From Lactifluus volemus (Eukaryota; Basidiomycota; Agaricomycetes; Russulales; Russulaceae), in contig WTXI01000002.1 in the NCBI GenBank assembly GCA_022376515.1, positions 1,674,001 through 1,738,000 on the forward strand: a stretch of 64,000 nt of DNA, written 5' to 3'. This document shows, piece after piece, positions 35,729-48,246 of this stretch. The notes below the pieces were generated by a model that ran no database searches, was not told where the DNA came from, and saw nothing but the letters and a program-made list of their open reading frames with translations. The position numbers and the translations under genes were made by a program. Positions within the stretch are counted from its first letter, which is position 1, and each line of letters opens with the position of its first letter.

Positions 35729-38700
35729 TCAAAACTTTGAAGTTGGCAAGTCGCTCCAATCTACAAGTGGCTGTGGCCGTTCGGATACCTTGAGAGATTT
35801 CCTGAATTCTTGCAGGTCCTTGATGTGGACGACGTCCCCCTTGAGTGAACCTTGGGCATCCCTTGCGGAAGGAAAACGCTCTATGAGGTATGGGAGCGCG
35901 GCAAAAATCTTCTCAGTCACTTCCGCGGGAGCTTCAGTGAGTGCTTCTTTCCAAAATGCTGAAAATTGGGTCTCGGATGGCTCACTGCCAGAGTACAGCG
36001 AGGAGCTCCAGTCAATGTCTTCGATTGGAATACTATGCTCCTGCGCGATTTGTGCAAAAGCGGCAGTGGCTTCACGACTGATGTGCTTTGGCTGGGGCTT
36101 CTGTGATTGTACGTGGATCGATAACTTGGATCGGACCTTGGATGACGGATGAACTCGAGTGAGGAACAACGACAGTAGGTCTTGCTTGCTAACAGTCTCC
36201 AAGAAATCTGCGTCTTCATCTTCTGTAGAATATTTGAGAATGGCCCAGTTAACTCCGTGACAAGATAGGGTGCTTACGGCGCAAGAAATCTAGGAACCCC
36301 GAGTCGATCTGTATCCAGTATTTGGTAGCTTCCTCATTGAGGTTCTTCACCACCTCCCGCCACTTTCTTTGAAGGCCATCCTTTTGTTCCGCGAGCTGTT
36401 CGTCTGTCATGCGTTCAATGACACCCTTCATATGATCCAAGAATGCCTCTACACGCTCTTCCAAGTACACGGGCCCGCGTTCGCTCTGCACGACGATGCG
36501 CAGGCCTTCCTCGTTGTCACCTGGCGTGGTCCACGTAGTTGCGCCAACAATGTAACCTAGTTGCTCTTTCGTGCGAAGAATATCGAAGGCGGGTTCAGAG
36601 AGGACTTGATTAAGTAACGCGGCCGTGACCCGCAGGCGACGATCGGTTTTTGGTCCATAGCTGACGTAGTATGTCAGGGCAGAGTTGGGCTCATTGAGAT
36701 TGGGTACCAAGGAAGAATAAATATGATTGGAGCCTGGTAATTACTTCTGATTATTGAAGGGCGGCCACACTAGGCTGGGACACACCTTCCGGAAGTAGTA
36801 GTGAAAGGTCAATGGGGCCTACGCCCGGGAGAGGGCTTGCTGGGACTATCTCTTCTGTCAATTTAGCGAGAGGAATAGCTTCATTCTTGTACATGTTCCC
36901 AAGCACGAGCATCCTGATTTCAAACTGTGATAGCAACGCCTCCATGTGTTGTTGAACTTGCGCTGGGGTGACAGCTACAACATGAAGGGAGTGATTAGAT
37001 CTCCTTTTTCGACGCATTCAAATAAAACACTCACAATCGAGGACCTGTAACCTCTCTGGGATGATCCACTGTTTCTCGTTCATGAGGTATCGTCCGTAAT
37101 AGTCCGATAGGCGATAGCTCTGACCGAGGAAAAAGTTCTCCCAATCTCGTTTAATCTGTGAGAAGAACGTCGAAACGTATCAATAAGATGCCTGAGCGCA
37201 CTGGTGAGATGCCATTCACTTTTTCTTTTATGACTCCTAGCCTGTCCCCACGAACTTCCAAGGATTTCGCTTTTTCTAATACGTTTCGCAGAAGAACGTG
37301 GAGCTTATCGTTGTACCCGGAAATCATGACGTAAAGTCCGAGCTCGGATGCCTCAAACGAGTACGTCAAACCTGCCAATTCCGCATCGTAAGAATACTCA
37401 TCGAGTGCGTCAGTCACGAGTGAGACATAGAGTCTACACCGAAGTTTAGTTGAAAGTGTCAGTGTTTGTGTCGTTCACGTACTTGGTCAACACAGAGGCG
37501 ATCGGAGATTCGTTGGCAACCGGAGTACGCATTTCGATGATAACGCGAGCCTTGGGTAACCAAAACTGGTCATCTTTCTTGTGCCATAGAGTCGTGCGCG
37601 GACTCTGATAGATCAAACAGGGACGCGGCTGCGGCTGGAAGGAGACGATTTAGAAATGGCCATATATTTCAAATCAGCTGAGGCATACTTCTGCAACATC
37701 TCTCTTGTTGACATCCAATCGCTGAGGAATGTATTCGTTTGGTCGAGGAAGGTGGAAAGCAGTGATCGTGTTTGGACCTTCTGCCTGTGGGAGAGTAAGA
37801 ATAAAGTCCTCCGAACGAGGAAAAATAATCGATTTACCTCTTGAACAAAGGCTTCGTCTAGCCGATCGACTCGGTATTCCGTCCCGTACCATGGCTCCGT
37901 CTGCCACTGCTGAGTCCCCATTACACTCTCAAACCTCTCTTTCTTCGCCATGATCACCGTACGACTGTTCTTGACGCTCAATGCTTCAAGTGTACGGAAT
38001 GCTGCGATCTGCGCAGTATGGTCGGAGTCCCATTCTGAAACGACGTGAGGCGCTTCGATGACGAGGTCGCGGGGTACAGGCCAAGCGAGTTTGTCAGTCA
38101 CCCAGACTGCATAATCGTCCGGACGCCGCTTCTCTGCAAACCGGAAGCGGATCTTTGAAAGTGTGGATACATCTCTCTGATGATGTGGGCAAAGATCCGT
38201 TGATCGTAGCATGGAGAGGAATTTGAACGTAGACATAGCAGCCTCTCGATAGTTTTCTACAAGATCCTCATCAATTGGAGGACAAGCCTAAGCCAACATC
38301 GACTCACGTAACCCATGTTGAGACAGATGGAGAGTGATCCTGAAGGTGGCAAAGCCGCGTGCCAACTCTTGAACACCGGTGGTCAATGCCGTGATCCAGC
38401 CGCGCGATTTCATGTACGAGTGGAGCGAACCAGAGCCTTCGTAGCCAATTACATTCGCAAGATAACTACCTGGCTTGAAGCGCCAATGTTGGGTCTGCTC
38501 TTCTATTGGAAACGATATTTCCATCACAGGAAAGTCCATGATAGTTTGGGCGCAAACGAGAGTCTGCAGTCAAAGTTGTCAAAGCGGATCATAAAGACGT
38601 AAGATAAAAGTGACACTTACACCTCTCTCGTCAGGGCCAAAGGGATGATCGGTAAAAGCAGGCAAGGGTATCTGACCACGATTGGGTATGGGTGAGAACA

Positions 38701-39918
38701 AATTGACAACCAGGTCGGACAAACGATCAAGAGGATCTACCCAGTAGTATGCATTAGAGAAGTGGGTCGGGAGATATAAATGCTGCAATGCACCTTTGCC
38801 AATGACGCACAGCCTCATGCGAGCAGCACAGTATTCCTTACTCCACCACTCCACCAGGCGGCGGCGGGTCTCCCGACCAATGGGACCACCATCGTCGGCT
38901 AACTCGAGTTTGAAGCAGAGCTTAAGCTTATGGTGGATGGCGATGAGAGGGACGAAGGTACAGGAGTAGGTTCTTTGCTTGCAGTGCCGTTGAGACCCTT
39001 CTTCTTGATGTTATCTCCAATCAAATTCCGTGCTGCATCCGTCAGGCTGCGTTTGTTCCCACTACCGAACTTGCCCCATGGATGGCCTGGCTTTACGAGA
39101 TGCTTGTTGACTTGATATATACGCCATATATCATTCTGATGGTTCTTTTTGTGCTCCGAGTCGACTGCGTTCAATTCGCGGACTGTCGCAGACGGTGCAA
39201 ACAAGGAGAGTGGAAAAAGCCCGAGAAGCGTTCAAGGGCTCCAGGGAGAGCAGAGGTTGCAACGTTGAAGTAATAATTGGTATTTGTGGTCGAGGTGAAG
39301 GCGTTCGAGGAACCATTATTTCTGGAAAGGAACTGCGAGATCGTCAGAGTGGTTCGAAGGATGTCGCAAGGGCGGACCTCTGAGTATTCGTTCTCCTTTG
39401 GGAAATGTTCAGTTCCCTGACGGGGTATGTATGTTAGAGGGAAATGTGCTTGTGGGGTTTGTAACGGGAAAGCACCATGAAGAGGAGATGTTCGCAAAAG
39501 TGGGCGAGCCCTGGCATGTCATCCTATCGCACGGGATGATAAGAGAGCGGGTCTAGAGAACCGGGAGGGTACTCACTGGATCATGCATATGGCCGACAGC
39601 CACATCCAAACTAGCAGCCGCCTTGTCGGCTTTCACATCGTGCACCAACATAGCTTGCAAACCATTATCGAGCCTGATCAGTCTATATTCCCGGTTATCT
39701 TGTTGTGACTTGCGTATCGGTCTAGCATAGACCCAGTGAGAAGCTGCTTTCTGGGAAAACCTCCGATGCCAATTATGAAGGTCCTCAGGGTCACCAACAT
39801 CCATGGCAGGTGTAGAAAACAAGGAAAAATGTCTGGAAACAGGAATTAAATGGCAAGCTATGGTGGTAGGAGGAAGGAAGGAGCGAAAGTTGGTCAAACT
39901 GACCCGAAATTGTATCAT
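35729..39918 (-). CDS. STE23: Insulysin-type zinc metalloprotease (Ste23, M16A)
   Basis: Inverted-zincin peptidase; yeast Ste23 processes a-factor and degrades small peptides. The zinc motif HFCEH is seen in [13 protein letters not shown] near 39500, and the distal Glu in [14 protein letters not shown] near 39170. Other hallmarks are [37 protein letters not shown] and [14 protein letters not shown]. Two possible starts exist: 39918 gives an Arg/Phe-rich lead that may target mitochondria, and 39804 gives the shorter [10 protein letters not shown] form. Many introns are removed in phase. One C seems lost at 39205-39206 (FFHSP then LFAPSATV). Length matches the family at about 1,050 residues or somewhat more. 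Confidence 0.92.
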
Positions 39919-40490
39919 GATACTTAAGTATGGTACAATTGAGCAGGAACTTCGGCAAATTTTGAAAAAGGGGACCGTCACAATCTCGATGGGCGCTTGA
40001 CGGATGCACAATAAGGTCTCGAGACCACGGCCAGACTTAAACGGACCGGAAGCTATTAATTCGAACAATACCAATACGATATATTACAGCGCAAATAGAT
40101 ACAGTATAAAGTTGTAGATAAAGCCGGGTGGGGTCAGTTCGGGCGTGACTGATGCGGTCCATCCGAGTCGCAATATTGGCGTGAGATTGCGTTTTGCGTA
40201 AAAGTATTTACAGTGCCTGGTCACGAGCAATAAAACAAAGAATGACTCTGATCGTGGGAATTCCACGCGTCTGTGGCTAGTCCGTTTATTGGTTTCCTTT
40301 TTGGTCGCGACTGCCACTACGCGTCTCTCCTCGCCCTCCAACTCAGACTTGTTTATCCACCTTGGCTCATCCACTCGCGTCTTTTCCTTCTCACATTCCA
40401 CTAACATCCCATCTTCCACATACTCATACCATCACCTGAAGAACCGTGTCTCACCCTCATATCGCGCTTTAACCCCCCTCCGCCCCGATT
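39919..40490. promoter_or_regulatory. Divergent promoter region STE23 / orphan membrane gene, with two ACGCGT boxes
   Basis: 572 bp. ACGCGT at 40265-40270 and 40319-40324, 54 bp apart and 167-226 bp upstream of the orphan start codon. A strongly pyrimidine-rich stretch (about 40310-40480) leads into the start codon, as is common in highly expressed fungal genes. Confidence 0.4.
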
Positions 40491-43400
40491 ATGTCTACCA
40501 CATCTTATACCCCACGACACTCACGAGTTCAAAGTCCTCCCCTCTCTGTAACAACTCCTAGCACGGTTGGCCCTCAAAGCCAAAGACTTAATATCGTTAC
40601 TCGCCTGGCAATTGAGGGCAATGCGAAGAAAACTGACGGTGTACCTATTAAGATGTATATCAAGGTCAGTCGCGTCTTCGAATCATACCTTCTCTCATAT
40701 CTCGTCTGCTCATTTACCGTGAAGCTCGCTCTCCCAGTCGATACCATTACCCCTGGAAGCGCGATCCCACTCTTTAAAGGTTCGTATACGCGTGGTATCT
40801 AATTGGGCTAAACCACTGATGCTCTTTCCAGAGGAAAACGTCAAGATCATAGAGTCAGAAGTGCATCCCCTAGATTCTTCTTCCGTCCCTTACAACTTCT
40901 CATCCGAAACCTCACCCCTCATTCACAACGCTGCTCGTGCCTTGAGTCTCCCTGCCCGTTCTCCTCATTCCTATCTTACACTCTTCAACCAACGATCGAA
41001 TATGTCTTCTCGCCTTGTTTCATCACCCTCATCACATAGCGACGTGGACGTCCCTCCTCTGGAAGAGAAGTACACAGGTCGTATTCTTGTTAGCGGATAT
41101 CACGTTTCGTTTGTGCTTCCGAGCGAATTCCCCCCACTATCCAAGCTCGGGAGTAGGTTAGAGAATGATGGGGACTTTACGCCTTTGCCAACAAAGCTAA
41201 GGGGCAGACGGGGATCAACCAGTGAGAAGAATGTTATCCTTTTCATGGCTGGTATCAGCCTAATGGTGCCCTACCTGACTCGCCCTCAACGTGCTCCTTG
41301 GCTGGTAAGTTTCGTTTGAATGTCCTACTATCGGTCCTCATTCACCTGTGTTTCCAAAGCTCTCCATACCCACACCTCGCTGCTTATCAAACACCCTCAA
41401 ATTGCGCATATTTCCCCCAGAGTCGTCTACCGCTTCCTCCTTCCAGTCACTTTCTTCCGGTGAAGGTGACGCTGACTTCCCCGCATGGGACATGACGGCA
41501 GACCCCCATGTCACAAGGCTGACAAATTCCCGGCGTTCTGCCTATCAGTATCAACACTTCGCCGACGACGAAAGTAGCGATTCTGCAAGTGCGCCCGGCT
41601 TCTCCGATGGTTTTGGCATCCAAGGCACATTTCCTAGCACCGAACGCATTCGCGTGCGTTGGGCAGCTCCGGTACGGAACATCCAAAATGGGATTCGCGA
41701 AGGCCGGCGGCGAGTCGGGGTAACGGATGTGCGTGGAGAGATGCTATGTACAGTCTTGGGACGCGGCCGCGACAAAGCTGCTGGAAAAGAAGGCGTGCTG
41801 GTACACTTGGATTACAAAGGGTCCTGCAAAGGCATTTGGTATCCGGGCGTTGCTACCCTTCTCGGCATGGACGTAGGACTGGAGGCGAAAGGATGTGACG
41901 TGAGCTGGGCGACGGTTACCGAGTCTGGGTGGGATGTTACTGGCGACCCTGGATATACGGGGCATGACATAGGTGGCGTGGAACACCCGTGCATACAAAA
42001 GCAAGCTTTGTTCGAGATGCCGACAGTCCCAATTACGCCCATTTCGGTGAATGGGCATACCTCGTCCAGACAAAGCTCCATATCTTCGACTTCGTCACTT
42101 TTGCGCGCCCCGTTACCGCCTCAGAACGTTCCGGAATACTCCTTCGAGAGCGGACCGACGACACCGGGCTCAGAGGCTGGTTTATCGTCCGTTTTCTACA
42201 CAACGACGGACAACGATACAAGGGAGCCTACTAGGGCGTCTTCTATCACGCAATCCGAGTCGAGCCTGCCCCTTCCATCCTTACCGATCACCCTGCACAT
42301 CAGCATCAACGAGTTGCTCCCACCCAACAGGAACGTCTTTACATTTTCCATCAAGGGTACCGTTCTAGTCACCTCAAGATTTACATCGTCCCCCGACGGT
42401 TCCCCTCATTCATCCGATGCTGACGATGAATCAAGAAGCCAAGGTGTTTCACTCCCGCGCTTTCGCGTCCTTGCAGCCGACAAAGAACACATCGAGACGA
42501 CCGCTCGCAACAATATGGATTCACCAACAGATGCTCTGGACGTGTTCCCCTCTTCAGAACCCAAGGGACAATGGATTGAATTAACACGCGGGGCACGTAC
42601 CCGAATCAGCTCTCAGGGCGGTCGTGTCGCTCTCCGGCCGCTCCCGCTTCCACATGCCCTGGTTGCCTCCCCATCCTCGACGCGACGTGGGAACGCTGAT
42701 CGCCCGACGACTCGCATACGTACATCGGACCTCCATCGCGTCCCATCGTCCTCTGCATTGCGCGAATCGCCGCACACGACTCTTCAACCCATTCGAGACG
42801 GTCCCATCTTGATCCCATACGTGCTTGTGACGGTCACCCCCTTGTCCCACTCAGGTGCATCTCTGCCACGCGCATATGCAGTTTGTGTAAAGCTGCCTGC
42901 CCCCGCAGATGCGGACAATGAATGGCTGGATTTTGGCCTTGGACACGTCGCTTCTCCTTCACCGCAGCCGAGCGCGGAGGAGAAAAGTCCTGCAGGCCCG
43001 GTCCGCGTCCAGATCTTGTCTGCTAGTCTGGACGGCGTGCCCGTTAGATTCAAAAGCACTGCGATTGCAAAGACGATACCTTCTTTAGGCTCTGCCCTCG
43101 CGTTTGAACAAATGAGCGGAAAGGAATGGGAAACTTGGGTACGCGTCCGTATCGGGGCATCTAGCAATGGACTCGTGGAAATCACATATATCGTCGAAGA
43201 GCAAGGTGATCCGAAGACAGGAGGCAAGGGTAAAGAGCGAGAAAAGAGCCTAGACGTGATGCTGCCCGCCTTTGGCATGCCCGTTGGTCGACTCCAAGTC
43301 GAGGTCGAGTGTCCCTTTGGTCAGTTCTGCGTCCATCTTGTCTTTGGGATCTCACAATTTAAACACTTTTTTAAAAAATTTTTTTGTTGGCAGGGTTTGA

Positions 43401-44207
43401 AATTACCTCTATACAATCCAACTTGACACATCAACAGACACACGGCGATCATTTCAGATTCCGACAGTTCGGTCTAGGAGAGTTTTTCTACTCTCAGATT
43501 CGCGCCCACATCACTCCCTGTGGGCGGCGGCGGCGGCGCAGCCTCCTCCTCGGAGAAGAAGAACCGCCCTGGTTGTCAACGTCTTTGTTCCGACGAGCAG
43601 GAGCAGCGACTTGGATAGCTCCGGTTGTCCTCTCCCTCGCCTTGCTCGTCCTCCTTCTCGGGACGCGTCATGACTTGGCGCGCATTCGCGCTTCATTGGA
43701 ACAACAGCGGTGTGGCGTCCCCGCGTCTTCGAATTGGGCCAACACCGGCGCACCGACTCACACCGTCACGGCAACTGTCGTGAGCCGTCCTGCGAGGGAG
43801 GGGGGGGAAGCACAGGCACGGACGCCGAGTGGATCTCGGATCCGACCAAGACTCCGCTCGCATCTTTTTTCTACGGCTACGACGCTTCATCTTCATCACC
43901 ATCTTCATCAACAACTGCAACATCATCAGGGCGTTCAACTCCGCCGCCTCTGGTTCCAATAATTGATATCACCTCGTCCTCGGCCGAACGGGACCGGGAA
44001 AGACACCGAGCCGTGTCAGGTGACGCATCTGTACACGGCGAATACAACGCGCTCCTTCCTCTCATGCCACGCGTCCCGTTCCCGTGGCCGATCCGGTTAG
44101 AACTTCCCTTTACGAAGGAACAGGCTTTGGAAACTGTCGAGCAAAGCTTGAGCATTGCCTGGCAGATCTTGAGACGACTCTACCATTACCCGCTAGACCC
44201 ACCATGA
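40491..44207 (+). CDS. Large conserved-looking orphan with one C-terminal membrane anchor
   Basis: Not recognised. The start at 40491 (MSTTSYTPRHSRVQSPPL) is followed by short exons with RLAIEGNAKKTDGVPIKMYIK and LALPVDTITPGSAIPLFK. A long exon to 43320 follows, with IRVRWAAPVRNIQNGIREGR, an acidic Ser-rich stretch, and beta-rich blocks such as ILIPYVLVTVTPLS and WVRVRIGASSNGLVEITYIV. After an intron (about 43320-43393) comes one transmembrane helix, WIAPVVLSLALLVLLLG, then a Ser/Thr-rich tail and a C-terminal helix ending YHYPLDPP. One G is missing from the run at 43800-43807, after which the frame resumes at STGTDAEWISDP. About 1,100 residues. Beta-rich cytosolic domains plus a tail anchor suggest a membrane scaffold, but that is a guess. 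Confidence 0.65.
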
Positions 44208-44398
44208 CACGCTATTGCATACGCTGGAACACGTGCTGCTGGAATGTAAGATACTGACTCTTACAATAGCTTGTATATCCTCAAGGCGATTGATTACTCG
44301 TCGATGCCCATCACTCGAATACGTGGTACTACTAATATACACGATAAGATAAACAAAACATTAAAAATGTGCAATACGACTGATATCCACAACATCCC

Positions 44399-46622
44399 TC
44401 ACTGTGCCCAAGGCGAACGAAGGACCTCAATGAGAGCACCACATTCGGCGAGATAATCGAGAGGTAGCATTCTCTGGATACCATACCGCACGCGATTTTG
44501 TTCCTGTAAAATGATACGTAATCAAGGACGATCGACTATGGCGATTCACATACGTTAAACGTCTGTTGCGAAGCCTTACAAGCAAAATTATACATAACGC
44601 ATGTAGCGTTTTGTATGATATGATTGGCCTTGGATTCGTCTTCCTGCTACAAAATATTCAATATTTTGCTCTATGCCACGATTTAAAAAAAAAAAACATA
44701 CTCGGATGCTATGTAGCTCATCGGCGGTTAAACCGAAGAGCGTAGTCCCAACGTCGTTAAAGCCAGAAAGCCAGATTTGGCCGGTATGATCACCGACAGC
44801 CATCGAAATGATGTACCTGTAGCAGAGAACCCCTCGCACATTCAGGCTCAACAAAGAGATGTTAAGTATATACTGACCGGTACTCTGGCTTCTCATAGCT
44901 ACGATCGCATTTCTCACATTTCCAGCTACCTTGACTCTCCGTAACCTTTTTGTTGCACTGCGGGGTGAGGCAAGCAGGATACATGATATTGTCGTTCTTA
45001 ATGTGCATGATCGTAGCGCGTATTGCAAAGAGATCGGGCTTGTCGGACATGCCAAGTTGGGCCTCCCTAACGTCATTGATGGTTCGCATCTCATTGCGGT
45101 TGATTGTTCCGCCAGCCCCAGAAGACAACCCAGCTTGTGTGTGCGAATTGAATGAGGCCTGAGCCCCTCCGTCATCATACCAGCCCTTCAACTTGTAGGC
45201 CTCTGGAATATCAGGGCTAACAGTTATAGAGCCAGAGCTAAGGAGAGACAAGGTTCGACCTGCATAACAGAATTAGGAGGGTTTATGAATAGGGGGAAAC
45301 CGCTTGCCATTGAACTCGCCGACACGGACACCCTTGAAAGCAACGACGGATCCAATTGGTGTGGAGAATTGCTCGGCTTGCTTGCCCCATAACGTGAGTC
45401 GCACAGAGGACTTCGAGTCATCCACGACAACGAGGTCACGCTTTTGCGTCTGTAAACGGCATATAAGTAAAGAGACGATCACTGCACTGCTCTGGAGTAT
45501 GCACCGTTTTATTATTCCTTGTAGTGATTTCGGCCACATCTCTGACTTCGTGAAGAGCGACAATAACATCTGCGATTCACAGATGAGTCGCTCGCACGGT
45601 GAGAAAAGCTGAGAAATATACCGCATATTGCTTCATTTTGGAGATCCGGCAGGGCTGAGAGACTGACGAAATTGTAGCGGATGACAGGAACATCAGTATC
45701 ATGACACTGCAAACATTTTAGCTGCCAACCAAAAGAGAGCATAGTGAGTGATGCACTTCTTCGATTTCTATGCCACGGTCGAGGCTCAGCTCGTAATCAT
45801 TTGCCAGGGTAGAAAACTTCTTCTTTGCAAGATTGACACGAGCTTTGGAAACAAAGTAGACGCGGTTTTCCTGGAGCTTTTCATATAGGTCTTCCACCGC
45901 TGCGTTCCAGGCAGTACCTTTGATCTCTCCCGAATCGTCCATAAAGGTCACGCTGAAAAAGCGACCATCACCGCGCTGGTTAGAATAGTGCCTAATCTCG
46001 CTCTTTTGCACCACGCGGGCTTTAATACGCCAATTATTTTGATACGGTGTGAGAGCAACAATAGGATAAACGGGATTGACGCGATGCCCTGCCTGTGGAT
46101 TCTGCATCGGAGGAGCAAACGAAGACGGAACGGAAGCAGTCGTGGTGGAGGTAGGCGCAGCGTCAGGCTTTGTCTGTGGTGGTGCACCGATAACAGGAGC
46201 CGGATTGCCAATTTTGGGTGATTCTCTTTGTAAGACCCTTAGGCCAAGGATGATCACAAGCCTGAGGTTGTCATGAGTTCAGTGTGACAGGGGCAATAAA
46301 CGAAAGACGCGGACCGCTTGTCCATGATGTGCTGACAGGACATGTTCTCGATGAGAGCGATGGTATTTTTGGCAACGCGTTCTTCTTCGACAAGGTGGTT
46401 GAGTTGGGTGGCTAACATGGCTTGTAAAAAGTGTTGGCCGTCGGAAACGATGATCCTATATCTGTCGGTGTTGCCAGAAGATCCAGCGGGGTTGTTCTGG
46501 GGAACGACCTTTTTTATGGAAAGAAACTGGAGAGTAGGCTTTGATGACCAAAGAGACTGATCATCTTTATCGCCCGAGTTTAGCTTTTGACATATACCCT
46601 CTGTAAGATTGGGAGTAGACAT
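44399..46622 (-). CDS. RFA1: Replication protein A large subunit (RPA1/Rfa1)
   Basis: Single-stranded DNA binding subunit for replication, repair and recombination. The start at 46622 (MSTPNLTEGI) opens the N-terminal protein-interaction OB fold, with LQFLSIKKV and YRIIVSDGQHFLQAMLATQL. A Pro/Thr linker leads to DBD-A (VYPIVALTPYQNNWRIKARV, RFFSVTFMDDSGEIKGTAW), then DBD-B (VRLTLWGKQAEQF, FKGVRVGEFNGK). DBD-C carries the zinc ribbon CLTPQCNKKV with WKCEKCD. The end is RYGIQRMLPLDYLAECGALI to LRSPWAQ at 44399. All introns checked keep phase and no base loss was found. Two ACGCGT boxes lie 56-111 bp upstream. Confidence 0.94.
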
Positions 46623-46677
46623 GGTGGTAGAAGAGTGAGATATATTATAATATATTATTAAAACGCGCGAACCCGCG

Positions 46678-46733
46678 ACGCGTTTGATGATTAACAAGTC
46701 ACGTTACATTAAACAATAATATTGTGTACGCGT
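46678..46733. promoter_or_regulatory. Two MCB boxes before RPA1
   Basis: ACGCGT at 46678-46683 (within GACGCGTTT, close to the full MCB form) and at 46728-46733, with a related AACGCGCG about 15 bp closer to the gene. They lie 56-111 bp upstream of the RPA1 start codon. Replication genes are classic MBF targets in yeasts, so the placement fits; binding is inference. Confidence 0.6.
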
Positions 46734-46782
46734 CGATGAAAAAATAATTGAGATTATTACAAATCCTGAAACCTTCCCACAC

Positions 46783-48246
46783 TCACCGTCTCGACAACCG
46801 TGAGCGATCAGTAGCATCCCTGCCCGCCTTAAGTAGCGATGCGACACTGCTACCACCGGTGCCTTTGGTTGAACCCCGGGACTGTGTTCTGTTTCGTTCT
46901 AATACTTCTTCGGGGGTACCTGGTGGCGTTGTGTGCGCCATGGAGATCGTGTAAAGGCATGCCATCCGCATGTGCATATCCCTGAACCTCTTCAGAGCGA
47001 GAATAGCAAGGTCGTATGATTCCCGTACGACCGGCGACGTCTTGGCTAACGATCGAATCGGAACGGGAAGAGCCGCGAGATCTTTGAGATAGACCTGATG
47101 GCTTCCAGGCATGTACCGTCTCATCCGCTCCATGAACCCCTTGTCCGCTTTCTTATTCTCCTCCGAAGGCGCTGGACTCCTCTTTTGCTGGAGCTTGTGG
47201 TCGACATCCAGGAAAACATCTATTGCGTGCATGACGGTGCTCTGGCCGCCTGACGGTCCACCAAGGTCCAAGGAGTCGGACTCTGGGACGCCATCGTATA
47301 TCCATTTAGAAGCGCCGCAGTCGCTCCCACGGAACCATGGCCGTGCTTCCCAGTAAAAAGTATACGGATCGACGCCGCCTTCCTTCATATTTTGGGTGAC
47401 GTCCGTCAAGTCTTGCACTACGGTCACCAGTCGCCTAAGGTCCCTTGCTGTCCTGGAGACTGCGTGTAAGTCCGTGACATCGGGTAAATGTGCGTAGTCC
47501 TCGATGATACGCAGGATCTCTACTCCTCGAAGCTCTGCTTTCGCAGACACTGTGTGGTAGCTCCTCTCTGTGCTGGTACCGGAAAATGTGAACCAAAAAT
47601 CGATGTTGTTGGCCGACATGGGAAGTTGCGGGTCTGCCGGCTTTGCGTTCCACAGCACCGTGTCCGCGAAAGTCAGTATCGGGGCTATACCGAGCTCTCG
47701 GGATATGTCAACCATGGGAACAGCCAGACTTTGAGGAATGTGGACAGGTGCGGGAGTTTCACTCGGAGGCCGAGAGTGGGCATAGAAGTTGATCAAGAAG
47801 GCGAGAACCATGTGTGCGCGTTGTAGAAGACGTATGTTCCCAGCCAGGTGAGCGGTATCTAGTAAGGGAAACTGAGGAGATGTTAGGTTTCAGTCGCCAC
47901 TCTCCGCAGTGCAGTAACCAGTCACCTTTCGAACTCGCTCTCTCCAGGCTTCTCCGTATGGTCTCCTCGTCTTCGCACTCTCCCGGGTGTCCTCTCCCAA
48001 GCAGAGTTTTCCCTCTGCATCGTCGAGTGCGTCCTCCCATATCGCGAATGGGGCCATTAGTCTCGGAAGCGGCTCTTGTGGGAAGAAGCCGGTGGCATAA
48101 TCAATATTGTAGCCCTCCAGCTTGAAATACGCAGGAGACGTTTTGGGTGATTCGATGGCAGGCACGACCTCGCTGAGCATCTGGAAGATGTTCCCAATGG
48201 ATAAGAAGAGAAAAGGTCGATGAGGTACGCCGCTGATGAAGCTCAT
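46783..48246 (-). CDS. IDO: Indoleamine 2,3-dioxygenase family heme enzyme
   Basis: Heme dioxygenase that opens the indole ring of tryptophan to N-formylkynurenine, feeding NAD synthesis. The N-terminal part has YNIDYATGFFPQEPLPRL and LPLLDTAHLAGNIRLLQRAH. A GTGACT...CTCAG intron at about 47872-47926 joins the two long exons. Then SLAVPMVDISRELGIAPILT, FADTVLWN, FYWEARPWFRGSD, GGPSGGQSTVMHAID and YMPGSHQVYL, all typical of fungal members. The expected proximal heme histidine is in FRDMHMRMACLY. A start at 48246 or, more likely, at 48180 (MLSEVVPAIES) is possible. About 470 residues, no break seen. The C-terminal tail is Ser/Arg-rich. Confidence 0.88.
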
